From Pseudoneurospora amorphoporcata (Eukaryota > Ascomycota > Sordariomycetes > Sordariales > Sordariaceae), in contig MU859210.1 of the NCBI GenBank assembly GCA_033297205.1, positions 26,428 to 90,427 on the forward strand: a DNA stretch of 64,000 nucleotides, written 5' to 3'. This document shows, in pieces, positions 50,801 through 60,363 of the stretch. Numbering within the stretch: the stretch's first letter is position 1; every line of letters starts with the position of its first letter. The notes under the pieces are model-generated. The model was not told the DNA's origin, ran no database searches, and saw only the letters and a program-made list of their open reading frames with translations. The translations under genes and the position numbers were made by a program.

Positions 50801-51063
50801 CAAGGTCATCAGCAGCAGCAGCAAATCCATCATCCATAGAGACCAGAGGCACAAAACGGTCAGCCTCCTTCCAGAGGTCCAAGGGGTCATCATCAAAGAG
50901 AGGACGATCACCACCATCACAAAGAGCAGAAGCTGGTTCAGGAAGAGCAGGTTCAACAGCAGGAGGTGATGGAGAGAGAGGAGAAGGAGGAGGAGAGCCT
51001 GGAGACGGGGGAGGAAGCCACAGAAAGAGGCAGAAACCGCTTAGATATCGGAACGAGGAGTAG
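44899..51063 (+). CDS. set-7: E(z)-type H3K27 methyltransferase SET-7 (PRC2 catalytic subunit)
   Basis: A single open frame of 2054 codons. Residues 1 to about 420 are low-complexity Pro/Ser/Gln. About 540-830 carry E(z)-like text, including LGCNICFSHDCEHGDIDRYN and a SANT-like block (WADSEVSVLEDMFVSVGHSQ). The Cys-rich CXC region runs from about 930 (CHHDGPCTKGNPACPC, CKGCGAKE) and the SET domain from about 1043-1175 (LGKSQLEGCGYGLFTAED, ISQDEYVIEYTGELIT, RYINHAS, EELFFNYGDNFPN). Family knowledge: with EED and SUZ12 it methylates H3K27 for facultative heterochromatin. Two positions differ from animal E(z): NHS is NHA and FFDY is FFNY. After the SET domain comes an unusual tail of about 875 residues, acidic and Ser-rich with basic GAGRKK motifs. 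No upstream in-frame ATG was chosen. Confidence 0.9.
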   Translation: MPVPDPFSLADRFTDESSKDAGSSSSDDGEDGVEVVAAVVRANAPTEGITFNGSIHYQQDLNPSLGRGRGLLWKRPTIVPRQPSPVEIIYEKDRRKRSPVRKSSSPAKATTSSNQSGGDGSDSDESNPETMRPPSTQPKPIPKTMSTSTTSAPGKRPAPGQDQEFKRPHPFASKSMLGPARKTASSSASTRAPEGGLKEGESSKPIVGSIFKPPNQPNSQSIYPQSQPQPHKTSYSSSSQPSLRTTSQTASSQIQGQRPSAPQQPLSSSVFRPPDQPPRQPAHGHRETRIPPPNVGDPSRPSLQSAPQPASSQVNDPQPRTQQPYPSNKTLFRPTAQPHRSGLLLSQPTPSRLSPSQSSGARTPQSQPSGPDIPQPLASTILPPQPRSRPQPQPQMCTSELGAQHAASTSAASISSEVAPNLTVKDIESKLEAFVAMVGQDHARYVEYLLDEAEQMAPEPKHLSNFDAFADMPALSAPATTSDTTSVSDSGAETMAFKLKLHHGDNGKPRAPTKAFKCPVVKIKTDKEVVPKYRFHHTEIKKNILVPNTMLTFVPHLRDVDPDSPAERAYINWLNELDKLDNDSGFKTENRQQKQNKRIRDEYTATLSMYIEPWLKQLGLSVICTRSTLIRHMLSQEENKAHITQQQKDAFLNTYKDDADLSPKAMEAARMFTLAFNNVFGNKTEPERSITLRDVLLLEKRETVDDEKRAKETPPPANPERDQSDSNGLLPKVEASLSSYAVLGCNICFSHDCEHGDIDRYNYHRTFSLDSVGGVIRALKRKWADQVASMGGDDEAAAAVSKIAIHLPCHNACYRHYDVGPAAAPVTPWADSEVSVLEDMFVSVGHSQTLKAQCVVASILGRKCWEVYRKIKELHLSLPHVSPPRPKTGPKGGPPARVKPLPWYDRRKKCLMGDWQDQTSTHEHSQREITEPCHHDGPCTKGNPACPCANASPHPVLCDRFCQCTVEECALKFTGCACHSTGKTCIQRQKEGKPCICIMLNRECDPVVCKGCGAKERADPDNAHDEALHSTGCQNVSLQRGVSKTVLLGKSQLEGCGYGLFTAEDISQDEYVIEYTGELITHDEGVRREARRGEGFGSQGTSSYLFTLLEHEGIWVDAAMYGNLSRYINHASESDKKACNITPKIIYVNNEYRIKFTALRNIKAGEELFFNYGDNFPNLTKKLLQDQDGDGDNGTAASKTKGKRGGSRPTSTSNLATQGTARKATTKASTTEKGKGKGKGKARGARKIQPSDDDEDETWVKDPIPLYEEEEEDDEDEDSYYPGGRMRRRRRQGGKRQGAGRKKKKGSNPEEEDQGFGGEEGEEGEADVPMADAPTRTRRARAVSEISDSQAECDEDEDEDEDKSEDSDAPLSPSRVTSRRRRQLRTSNNTTTTSASAGPNATTSKVTDNASRSRATRSASASAYTTATSTSTFTPAPSNLGDGDGEEGEDDDEAAEEEGTQEHEEGQGRKRSNRGGARPGAGRKKRKMLRQQGQGNSGSASGSGSGSASELTTAGNHWDRLKAGIGGGSGSASASVSASATNPRSQPSNSPSAPAGPSGSSRLSPSRGKKRKAGEADVYSMDEDSSASRSEAEQSEADESESNQASSKRQKTSTAVSWSEATRNTLTRSSRATATAATKATLTISPSTMKIKPLGVTVTSSSRSPGGGTAHALRAHQHTTTQQHNAAAQAQLRAEQSLRAAAAKARQGYQVQQQQQPQEPPQSSSLYHTAANFQPFTSDIDDDDYGGEEDVASVASAISKEDDEGEEGEDEEDSNGGDVDVEAENEDGGNDSEEEDNNGDGEDDGDDEDGDDEEREEDVFGGFDSEGDGPASGSADEDHDEGGGEGNGGDREDEDSEDDQSPVKRLRPRRSHQAPSLAKSTPVVGGKVLRQRSSQRQSRSTSKSQSQSQSQSRGKLTRQSSASRFTAESSSSKDKTERKLTRSNSSSNASTSTRKISNPNPNPNAKETRSSAAAANPSSIETRGTKRSASFQRSKGSSSKRGRSPPSQRAEAGSGRAGSTAGGDGERGEGGGEPGDGGGSHRKRQKPLRYRNEE

Positions 51064-53689
51064 GAATTTTGACTTGTGATCCGGTTTGTCGGGGGTTCAG
51101 TCACTCCTATCTGTTGTCATTTATCCTCGAAGCAAAGTAAGTCTCTTTCTAGTCTTTCGAGGTTCTTTAGGGGTTCTTTAGGGGTTCTTTAGGGGAGGGA
51201 GGTATGGACAGGATGAGGAGGAGGAGGAGGAGGAGATGAGGAGAAGGGGAAGATGAGGACTGGAGAAGGGGAAAAAGGTTAGCTAAGCTCGAGGTGAGAG
51301 GTGAGAGGTGAGAGGAGAGGTACAAAGACCAACCAACTAACTGGTTCGAGGACCAAGGTCAGGTTGCGCTCGTTGTAGTTGTAAGCAGTGAAGAAGTTTA
51401 CCTCGTTTAAGTTGTTAAAAGTGGAGTTGTAGGTGGGTGGGCTCTTTGAAGAGAATAGAAGAATAGATTGAATGGATGGATGGCTGGATTCATGGATGGA
51501 TGGCTGGATGGCTGGATGGATGACTGGAGCAAAGAGCGCTGAATGCCCCTGGTTCTATCTATTCTAGTACGCATTTGTCGTGCCTCATAGAATTGAAGTC
51601 AAATTGCATTCCATTGTTTGTACATACCATACCATACACAACGTTTTCAGAGAACTGCGTTCGTTGACAGACATTAAAGACAGACAGGGCGTGGTACTGG
51701 TCGTAGATCTAGGTTTAGATGATTAGAGGTACTAGGTAGATAGATACAAATTTAAGAGAGTAAGATAAAACCTACCTACGTGCGTGCGTGCGTAGGTATT
51801 GCTGTTTGTTGTTTGTTGCTTATTGCTTGCTGTGCTATCTATCGTGCAATGCAATGAATGGTGATGCCGTGCTGCTTGCTGTCCTCTAGACTAGACTACT
51901 TACCTTAAACTAAAAAGTCCACAAAACAATGAAACAAACCACCCGACATTCCACCACTCAACTCGACTCAACTACCTATCCGTTCGCACTACACTAGGTA
52001 CACTACTCGTTTTCACTTTACTATAGTACTTACTTGTTAGGCCCGGGTTGGGTTGTGTCTGGTTATTCTAGAAGCAACCCGCCTCTGTCTGTCGTCTGAC
52101 TCCCCGCCACGCGCCAGACGAGTACAGTAGAACAGAACAGAACAGAACAGAACTACCTATGCTACATGGGTGTGATTTGTTTCGTTTCGTTTCATTTCGT
52201 TTCGGACACACATACTCCTGTCTCTCTTTCTCTCGCCTCTAGACTTAAACTAGTATTGGATTTATAATTCATTCTATAAAAGGTTATATATATATTATAA
52301 CTGTAAGGTGACCTAACGGGAAGTATTTTATATATTTATGTATAGTAAGTAGCAAGTAGCAGACTACGTACCTAGACTAGCAAGACTAGCAAGACAGCTG
52401 AGTGAAGGCGAGGTAAAGTAGGTAGGTAGGTATTTACCTCTAGGTAAGGTAGGCATAGGAGGATTGGATAGCCCTAAGGTGAGATGCCCTAAGGTGATCG
52501 CGGGTCGGGTGGTATTGGCAATATAATAACATAGTAGGTGGCCTTGCGACGAGTAAGGTAGTCTAGTCTAGATGTATCGCTACGAGACTACCGACCTTAC
52601 CGCTGCGATGTAAATAGTCTACATTCCTAGCTAGAGGTACCTACGACAGTTAGGCGTTATAGGTTGGGGGTTCCAAGTATATATGTATGTGTGTATGTAC
52701 AGTACAGTACAGGCAGACAGGTACCGTTCGTAGGTATGATTGTTTGTTCGCAAGAGAAGGAACAGAAGGTATAGACAAACTACCTACCTTAGATATACCT
52801 TACCACAGGTACTACCGCACATAAAGCTTGATGGTGCCTGCTATCCGCAATTGAATCTTCAGACCATTCATTGCCCCACCCATGTATACTCGGTATAGTT
52901 GAAAACAAATGATGTAATTACAACTTGAGATTATCCTATTATTGAATTTGGTTCATTTATGTTGCTATCAAGTCAAGTCAGTGTCTGCCAATACCTACCT
53001 AACATAAGAAAACAGAGGAGGCACCGTGTTGCTCCTATGGATCTGGATATGAACATATACACACGCACTAACTAGAACAGGGTACACATGCCAAAATGCC
53101 ATTTGGATATTGACGAGGAGCAGAACACAACAACCACAACACACACAACACACCCAGAAAAGCTGCAGTCAAGACTGGGAGGCCGTGAGCGCGTAGCCGA
53201 AGTGTAATGCTCGACGACAGGAAGACTTTGGAATGGGACTAAGTAGGCAGGACGAGGAATACGGGCATAACGACAAGTTTCTCCCTATGACCAGAGAAAG
53301 GGGAACAAAAATGAGGGTATGTACGAGGACGTAGGATCAAAGACGAATGTTTTTCATGAACGTGACGATTTGGCTTGATGACTAAAAACTGTGCTCAAAG
53401 GTTTCTGACGAAAAGATGTCTTGTCTGTGTTGTCTTTTCTTGTCCGTGAGATCTCGTTGTCCTTTTTTTTTTTTTTTCCGCCTGTTCTTCTTGTTCACCG
53501 AGGCAAGAGGAGTCTTATATACATGCGAGCCGTTTTAGCAGCCTCCTTCCATGGCTCCGAACCAGGATTCCATACTCCACCATCGCCAAGCACGAGGCTG
53601 TTCCAAGACCGAAGTTGGGGGGGGTGGCTACTGCAGCCCAAAGCAATATCTTAACCACTCATTACCGTACCTATTACCTATTACCAATA
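51064..53689. other. 2.6 kb convergent region, simple-repeat rich
   Basis: No gene supported. It lies between the 3' ends of SET-7 and RAD2. It has GGTTCTTTAGG repeats at about 51160-51197, GGATGGATGGCT units near 51473-51525, AGAACAGAAC units near 52133-52154, and many CTAGACTAG and GGTAGGTAGG stretches. Confidence 0.55.
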
Positions 53690-53906
53690 CTACACCTTCG
53701 CCCTCTTGGCTCTACTCGTTCCCCTTCCCCTTCCCGTTCCCCTTCCTCTACCCGCGCCTCCCCTCCCCCTAGGCCTAGAGCTCGAAGCTATGACATCCTC
53801 ATCGTCATCCTCACCCTCACTATTATCTTGGCCTTCATCTTGTCCCTCGTCCCTATCTCTATCTCTATCCCTACTACTATCTTCCTCAACCTCGGCTTGC
53901 TCCTCT

Positions 53907-53944
<38 letters not shown>

Positions 53945-56900
53945 CTTCTTCCCCCTCCCCCTCTTCCTCTTCTTCTGAGTACTCCCACCCTCTCCCCCAT
54001 CTCCATCTCCATCTCCATCTCCAATTAACGGTTTTGGCCCCAGCGCCATAACCGGCAACGCCGTACTCAGCCCCGTCCCCGGGTTCCTCCTAGCCTTCAA
54101 CCTCCCCACCGCCTCTGCCATTCTCTTGCTCCTCCCTCCCTTGGCTTCATTTCTTCCATGTCTCCTACTACCTCTACCAGGAGTATTACCATCCTGCCCC
54201 CCACCACCACCACCATTATTGTCATTGTTCCCCCCGCCGCCGCCGCCAAGGTTTCTTGCCGCCAACGCCCTGACGGTCCCGCTCCCCACCCCGCCGCCAA
54301 AAAACCTCGTAATATTACTCTGCGTCCCCTCCCGCTCTCGCAAATTCATATCCCTTATCACCGGCACCAGCACCTCGTCCGTTTTCTCGGGCGACCAACC
54401 GATTGTTTGCATTAGATAGTGTCTTAGTCCCTCCAAATCGGGGACGCCCCATTGGAAGGGTTCGGGTGTGCTGTCTACTTCTGGGTGGAGGTAGGCGTCA
54501 AAGACTGCTGCGTTGGGGAAGCCGATGGGCAGGAAAAGCTTGGTAGCTTGGGATTTACGGAATTTGCGACGGAAGGGGGTGCTTAATAGGGCTGGGTCTG
54601 GGTGGGGGGATTGTTGGATGGTTGTCCACCATTCTTTGAAGCGCGTGAGGGATGATGACGAAGAGTCGGAGTCGGGGGAAGAAGAAGAAGGGTCGGGCGC
54701 CGCCGCAAACTCGGAAAGTATCTCCACGGCCGTCACGGGACCTACACCAGGTAAACCTTCCGTATAGTCTGACCCTAACAGCTGCGCCAAAGCAATCAAC
54801 TGCCCCCTCCCCAGACTAAGTTCCCTCTCGATATCCCCTAGCAAATAACACTCGACGAATTTATTCCCGTTAAACATGTTTTTGTAGACTCTTGTCCCGC
54901 CAAACAAAAAGGTGTCGCTATCATCGGTGACGATCCCATCGACCAGTCCCAGGCGGACCAGCTCGGCGCACTGTGCTTCGGCTTCCATGGGTGCCGTGAT
55001 GTAGGGGATGCCGAAGAAGCGGAGCAGGGCTTGGCATTCGGTGATCATTATTTGGGTGACTTCGTCGGCGTCGCGGCGGTCTTTGCGTTGTTGTGTCCGT
55101 AAAGCTTTGAGTTCGGCTTCGTAGGCTGCGGCTTGGGTTTCGATGGAGGTGGTGGTGTTGTTTTTGGGGTTAAGTTGGCTGGCGAAGCGGGCGTGTTCTT
55201 CAGCTTCTTGGGCAAGAGAGGCGAGGAGTTCTTGTTCTTCTGGATCACTAAAGTCGTCCTCAAATTCGGAGAGGGCGGGGGCGTCGGGGTCAGGTTCCAC
55301 TGCAGTATCGTCTGGTTCAACTCGTTCTTGGTGAGCTGATGGGGGAAGGACGTCTTTGAAGAGATCGGCTTCGATTTGGGCGTCTTCTTGGGCTTGAGTT
55401 GTGGGTGGGCCCAAGGTAAGGGTCATGGTTTGTGATGGAAGGGTTACGTCTTCAAAGACAATGTCGTCGCCTTCTTCCTCATTAGGCGAGGGTGATGGAC
55501 GGGCTGTCTCAGGTTCTTGCGAAACTTCGTCATCCAAGGACGGCATCTGAGTAGGTTTCTTTGGTGATGGTGGTGCATCGAGGATCTCCAGATCATCATC
55601 ACTTTCATCGGATGACTCAATCATCATGATTTCATCCTCTCGTTGCTTCCGGATTCTGGCCTGCTCTTCTCGAGCCAAGTCTTCATCCTCCTCAGCCATC
55701 TTCCTATCGTGCTCCCGCTGTTTCCGTACAGTCTCACGAATGTCTTCATCCGTGTGTGCTAGCCACGGTGGTAACGGAAGAGGGGCATCCTTCTTTTTCT
55801 GGGCTTCTTCGGATTCTCTCTCAAACCCGCCGGCATCTTCGTCAGAGTCAGGTTCCATCTCACCAGTTTGAACTGGCTTGGGGGGTTCAGAAACCTTCTT
55901 CTCCTGAGGTTGTGCTTTCGCTCGACTGCCACCGAGCAGGCTCTTCCAATCCAGTTTCTCAAATGGAAGTGGACCTTTGAAGGGGGCATTGGCAGGAGCA
56001 GGACGATTCTCAACCACGGGTTTTGGTGCCGGCGCCTTTGCTTGCTTCTTTCTAGCAGCGGCCATGGCTGCTTGAATATCCCCCTCGCTATCACTGCTGT
56101 CGGTACTCTCCCGCCGTCTTGGAACGGCAGCACTCGCCCTGTTGTTGACGATATGTGCAACCATGCGACCGCTGGTGCTGACAATAGGCTTCGGCGCTTC
56201 CACAGCTTTTTGCGTCCATTCTGGTGGAGTAACCTCTTCAAACTCGATATTCTCATCCTCCGTCTCTTCTGATTGCAAGCCAACACCATGCTGATTCCGA
56301 AGAGACATGGCAATGGCCCTGTTGAGGTCTTCCTCCTCATCAGCTTGCATGTCATCTTCTTGCTCAAACACAGCATTGTGCCCGTTAGCAACAAACAAGG
56401 CCTCATCATCTTCATCTTGCACCTCTTCACTCTGCCTCCTCGCCCTCTGATCAGCAACCGTATTCAGCTTAGGCAACCGATTCAGCCCTTCAATCGGCAC
56501 ATCCTCAAACTCCACATCATCTTCCGAGTGATCCTCGTCTCCCATTCCCTGAAACTGAAACTCCAATTCATCGACATCAATAGGATTCGTCACCAGCCCT
56601 TTATCCTTGTCCTTACTCACCACCCCCAGGGCATAGCCTCCCTCGGCACCCTCATTCTTGACCAGAATATACTCCCGATTCTGATCGCCGGCCACCCTAG
56701 TCGCATTCACCGCCAGCGTCAAATCCAGGCCCGTCATGCCCATCTCGTACATCAGTCTCTGCGTGAGATGATTCCGCTCTTTGACCCTCTCAATCTGAAA
56801 CCGGCTGAAATCCATGCGGTTGGGAAACATGACGTCCAGCTGCTCTTTACTCAACCCCATCCTCAGCCTGCTTCTTAGTCTAGCCGCATTCAAGATGTTG

Positions 56901-57646
56901 TAGCGATCGGCGGGCGGTAAAGATTTGAAGAAGTCGCCGTCGAAGTCGATTTTGGAAAAGTCGTACAGGTTGATGTCCTCCCCGTTTTCGAACTGCCGGG
57001 CGTACTCTTCGAGTTCTTCGACGGACATGATGCGCGGGTCGTCGGGCTTGCCCATGCCTTCGATGCTGCCGTTGAGGTCGGGCAGGTGGTAGGCGTCTTG
57101 TTTGTGGAAGCCGCTGCGGCGGGACTTTTGGCGCTCTTGTTTGGACATGCCTAGTTCGTCGGCGTAGACGATTTTGTCCATGTCTGGGAGGGGCTCTTGT
57201 TCTTCTTCTTCTTCTGCTGTTGCTGCTGCTGCTGCTGTGCTCTTGCCTTGTCGCGCCTCGGCTTTTTTCCTCCTTCGTTCTTCTTCTTCCTCTGCCATGC
57301 GATGCATCTGTACGGCTAGTAACTTGCCTGCCGTCCGTGCGGCATCATCGCGTCTACCTTCTCGTCTTCGGCGACGAGCCTGGATGGTGGCGCGCTTGAG
57401 AGCGGGAGCGCCGCCGTCAAAGACGAAGACGGGTTTGATGCCGTACCATAGCAGTTTACATATGCGACGGAAGAAACCGACAACGTGGGAGTTTCTCAGG
57501 GCGTTGCCTTCTTTGTCGCGCACGGCTTTGAGGAACTGGTAGATCCAGATGGAGGCGTCGATGGCCAGGCGCTTGCGGTTGAGGGTGGACAGGTTGGTTG
57601 GGCGGGCGCAGGGTTGGACGACGGTCCAGAGGCCGTTTACACCCAT
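53690..57646 (-). CDS. RAD2: Rad2/XPG structure-specific endonuclease (nucleotide excision repair)
   Basis: One exon, 1318 residues. It makes the 3' cut in nucleotide excision repair. The XPG N region is at the start (MGVNGLWTVVQPCARPTN, FVFDGGAPALKR). A long acidic spacer follows with a ubiquitin-interaction-like EEDLNRAIAMSLRNQ near residue 440. The XPG I region near 870-960 has the metal-binding EAEAQCAELVRLG and DGIVTDDSDTFLFG, then the helix-hairpin text QLLGSDYTEGLPGVGPVTA. A consensus PCNA box QSNITRFF lies near residue 1105. The C-terminus is low-complexity with a 12-Ala run and basic patches (KKRKRGRGKK, RAKRAKV). FEN1 and EXO1 relatives are excluded by the long spacer. It is divergent from the LSM gene. 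Confidence 0.97.
53908..53943 (+). repeat. (CAG)12 run coding a 12-Ala tract in Rad2
   Basis: Twelve perfect CAG units on the plus strand; on the coding strand they are read as GCT and yield poly-Ala in the Rad2 C-terminal tail. Confidence 0.95.
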
Positions 57647-58412
57647 GGTGTGGGTGGGTGGTTATCTTGGGGTTCGTTGTTGTGACTTGGTGGTGGTGTT
57701 GTGTGTTGTTGGGGAAGATGCCCTGTGTGTGTAGTCGTCAAGGTGCTCAACCAAGGGCGCTGTAAGTCGGGATAAACGCGCTAACGGGGAGTGACGTCAG
57801 GGCAGACAAACAGTCACGATGACCGAACAAGCTGTGGGTTTTCACTTTGGTCGTGTGAGAAAACTCATGGTAATTGAAAATTTCAAACGTAAACAACCAC
57901 ATTCAAAAGGAGTGGCAACGTGAAGAATGCTGACAAGTTCACACTCATAATCGAAGCCATGTCGACGGCGATCCGCGCTGCTGCCTGCCGGTTTGTTCTT
58001 ATCGCTTATCGCTCATCTGTTTATGCGATAAGCCGACGCCTGCCCCGCCATGCACTTTCCGAGGGCAGGAGCTTGGGCCCAGGGTTGGCAGTGGTCAATT
58101 GTCAACTTGGGACGGTCTCAACCCTGAACATCAACAAAAGTCAACACCGGAAGCTCATCCAAGACAGCGCGGGCGCTGAACAGATCAACAACCATCTTCG
58201 TGAATCATTCCCTTGCTCTAAACAAGTTCCAATAGCCGCCTAACACCATTTTGAGAGGCATATCAAACATCGGTCCAAATATCATAACCCTCATCGACTC
58301 ATCATCCCGGCTGCTCACTCATCGAAACCACCCCGGCCCAGCTCCAGATAGAGGCAACTCCTCATCCACCAACACACGACATATCCAGAATCGCATACAT
58401 ACATTCCTCACA
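57647..58412. promoter_or_regulatory. Divergent promoter RAD2 / LSM gene with GATA inverted repeat
   Basis: GCTTATCGC (58004-58012) and GCGATAAGC (58025-58033) form a perfect 9 bp inverted repeat with a 12 bp spacer, each holding a GATAAG core. A third CTTATC is at 57998-58003. Fungal GATA factors bind WGATAR; which one would act here is not known. Confidence 0.4.
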
Positions 58413-58976
58413 ATGTCCGAAGACCCGAACGACGCCTTCTTCCCCACAGAGAGGGAGGAAGCCACAGAATGGCTCAACTCCCTTCTCAACAAGAACCTCC
58501 GCGTATCCGTTACCGACGGCCGCATGTTCTGGGGCCAGTTCAAGTGTGTTGATGCTGTAGGTTTCTGTGCTCTCTGTGTATCATCACCCATGATACTAAT
58601 ATTCCTGCAGGAAAGCAACATAATCCTCCACTCAACCTACGAATACCGCTTCCCCACCTCTGACCAGCTCGCCGCCGCCGCCGCAGCCGTCACTGCGTCC
58701 CTTGCCCCATCCTCATCTACCATCACCTCCTCCTCGGCACTCTCAGACCCCTCAGCACTTTCATCAACCTCCCTCGAAGAAGCCTACGACAAGGCTGCTG
58801 CAGCAGGAAAAGTCAAAGTCGACCTCTCCTCCCGCTATTTAGGACTGGTAGTCATCCCAGGGGAGCACATCACCAAGATCGAGCTGGAGGAATTTGCTAG
58901 TCAGGTTAGGGCACGAAATAAGGGAATGGGATCGGGCTTTCATGGCGGTTGGAGAGATGCCGGTGGGATGTCCTAG
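58413..58976 (+). CDS. LSM-domain protein, NatC auxiliary subunit Naa38-like
   Basis: Exons 58413..58556 and 58611..58976 give 169 residues. The 54 bp intron (GTAGGT donor, ACTAAT branch point, CAG acceptor) is stop-free and a multiple of three, but removing it gives the family join QFKCVDA-ESNIILHSTYEY. The LSM fold is visible: LNKNLRVSVTDGRMFWGQF (Sm1) and RYLGLVVIPGEHITKIELEE (Sm2). Naa38/Lsmd1 is a small partner in the NatC N-terminal acetyltransferase; an Ala/Ser-rich insertion separates the two halves. The frame ends at TAG (58974-58976), but the same frame stays open for another 117 codons. Confident on LSM, less on Naa38 identity. Confidence 0.85.
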   Translation: MSEDPNDAFFPTEREEATEWLNSLLNKNLRVSVTDGRMFWGQFKCVDAVGFCALCVSSPMILIFLQESNIILHSTYEYRFPTSDQLAAAAAAVTASLAPSSSTITSSSALSDPSALSSTSLEEAYDKAAAAGKVKVDLSSRYLGLVVIPGEHITKIELEEFASQVRARNKGMGSGFHGGWRDAGGMS

Positions 58977-59330
58977 GCGGAGATTGCGAGCCGGAAGAAG
59001 ATTCATCGGGGCAAGGATGAGGAGGACGAGGACGAGGACGAGGTAAAGGACAGATATTCCTCGCAGTCGCTTCCCAAGCCTGATAACTTCACCACCACTA
59101 CCACTACACCTAAAGCCTCGAAGACCGCCGCCTACGCGCAACCCTCAAAACCAACCAAACTGCAAAAGATATGGGGCACCATGAGGAAAGAAAATTGTGG
59201 CAAGCAACAGATGAAGGAAATGAATGTGGTGAGACTAGTTTCGCACGAGGAAAGGAAGAGACAGGAGGAGGACATGATGAAGAAAAGGGAGGAGTGGGAG
59301 AGGAAAATGGGGATGAGAAGGGAGGACTAA
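58977..59330 (+). other. In-frame open extension after the LSM gene TAG (117 codons)
   Basis: Directly after TAG, in the same frame, 117 sense codons run to TAA at 59328-59330. The text is charged and Lys/Glu-rich (AEIASRKKIHRGKDEEDEDE, KLQKIWGTMRKENC, EERKRQEEDMMKKREEWERK) and looks coding. The only in-frame ATGs are late, the first leaving 49 codons, so it is not an obvious separate gene. It could be stop-loss by A-to-I editing, readthrough, an unseen splice, or an old fused exon. Confidence 0.45.
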
Positions 59331-60363
59331 GAGGGATGACCGAGGGATAATGCTGTCGGGGGAGAGGAGAGAATGCTTGGGGTGAACTTGATTGAGATGT
59401 GCGTTGGAGGGTGGGAATGGTGGAGGTGGAAGAGAGGGGTTGCAGACACTGAAGAACAGAAGATGATGGTGGTATGAAGAAGAAAATCGTGAAAATTGTA
59501 AGAATGCGACGAGGTTGTGAAGAGAGAAAAGGGGAAACAGGTGTTAAGGAGGTGGACGACGAAGAGGGCGATAAGGAGTAAGAGAGGTTGGAGAGCGTCA
59601 TAATCACGGTGATTAGCTGTAAGTAGGTAAACAAAACAGCATCGTTCCAAGTCTACACTGGATGGCTAACCGTGTGCACAAAAGCAGTGGCTACCTTATG
59701 GACCATGTTTTTTATTACACGGAATATTGAATCAAGTCACTCGCAGTCAAGCGAATATACATGGTCACGAACAGCTCACATACCACTGAGGCCTCTGTGT
59801 TGATATAAAGTGGATTGCTACCGTGCGTGCTACTTGAATGGAAAACAAACCGAAAAGCAAAAGGGTAGGTAGGTATCTAGGAACAGCATACGAGGAACAC
59901 CAACACCCTATTCCCTGTTGTTCCTTATGACGAAGAGGTACCTATTTGATGACGTGCCTGGAGTGGAGAGCTAGCTGGTAAGTAAACTCTAACCCTACCT
60001 AGACATGGAATGCTCCTGATCATCATCGGTAAGGTATGTGCCGTGGTGGTGAGGAGATCAAAAGCAGAAGCGACGACCGATACCCATGCAGCCCCCGCGT
60101 CAATGGAAGGCAAGAAATCGATGTCAAGCATTGCATGATGCGCGGGTGTGCTGCCAGTCCAGTCAACACAACGAAATTGAAGCGATTTCAACATGCATGA
60201 AAACGAAGATGTGCTAAATGGAAGTGCCATTAATTCCTACTGCGCGGGGTATCTCGAAGGCAAAAACTCCCAACGCCTATGCTACGGTACCTTTGCTAAC
60301 TATTCTTCCTTCCCTTGAATCCCTCGAGACTTATCCGTCTGTGCTTTGCGCCCCGAGTACCCC
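59331..60363. other. Convergent intergenic region
   Basis: About 1 kb between the LSM gene and the TOS1-like gene. No gene seen. Confidence 0.5.
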
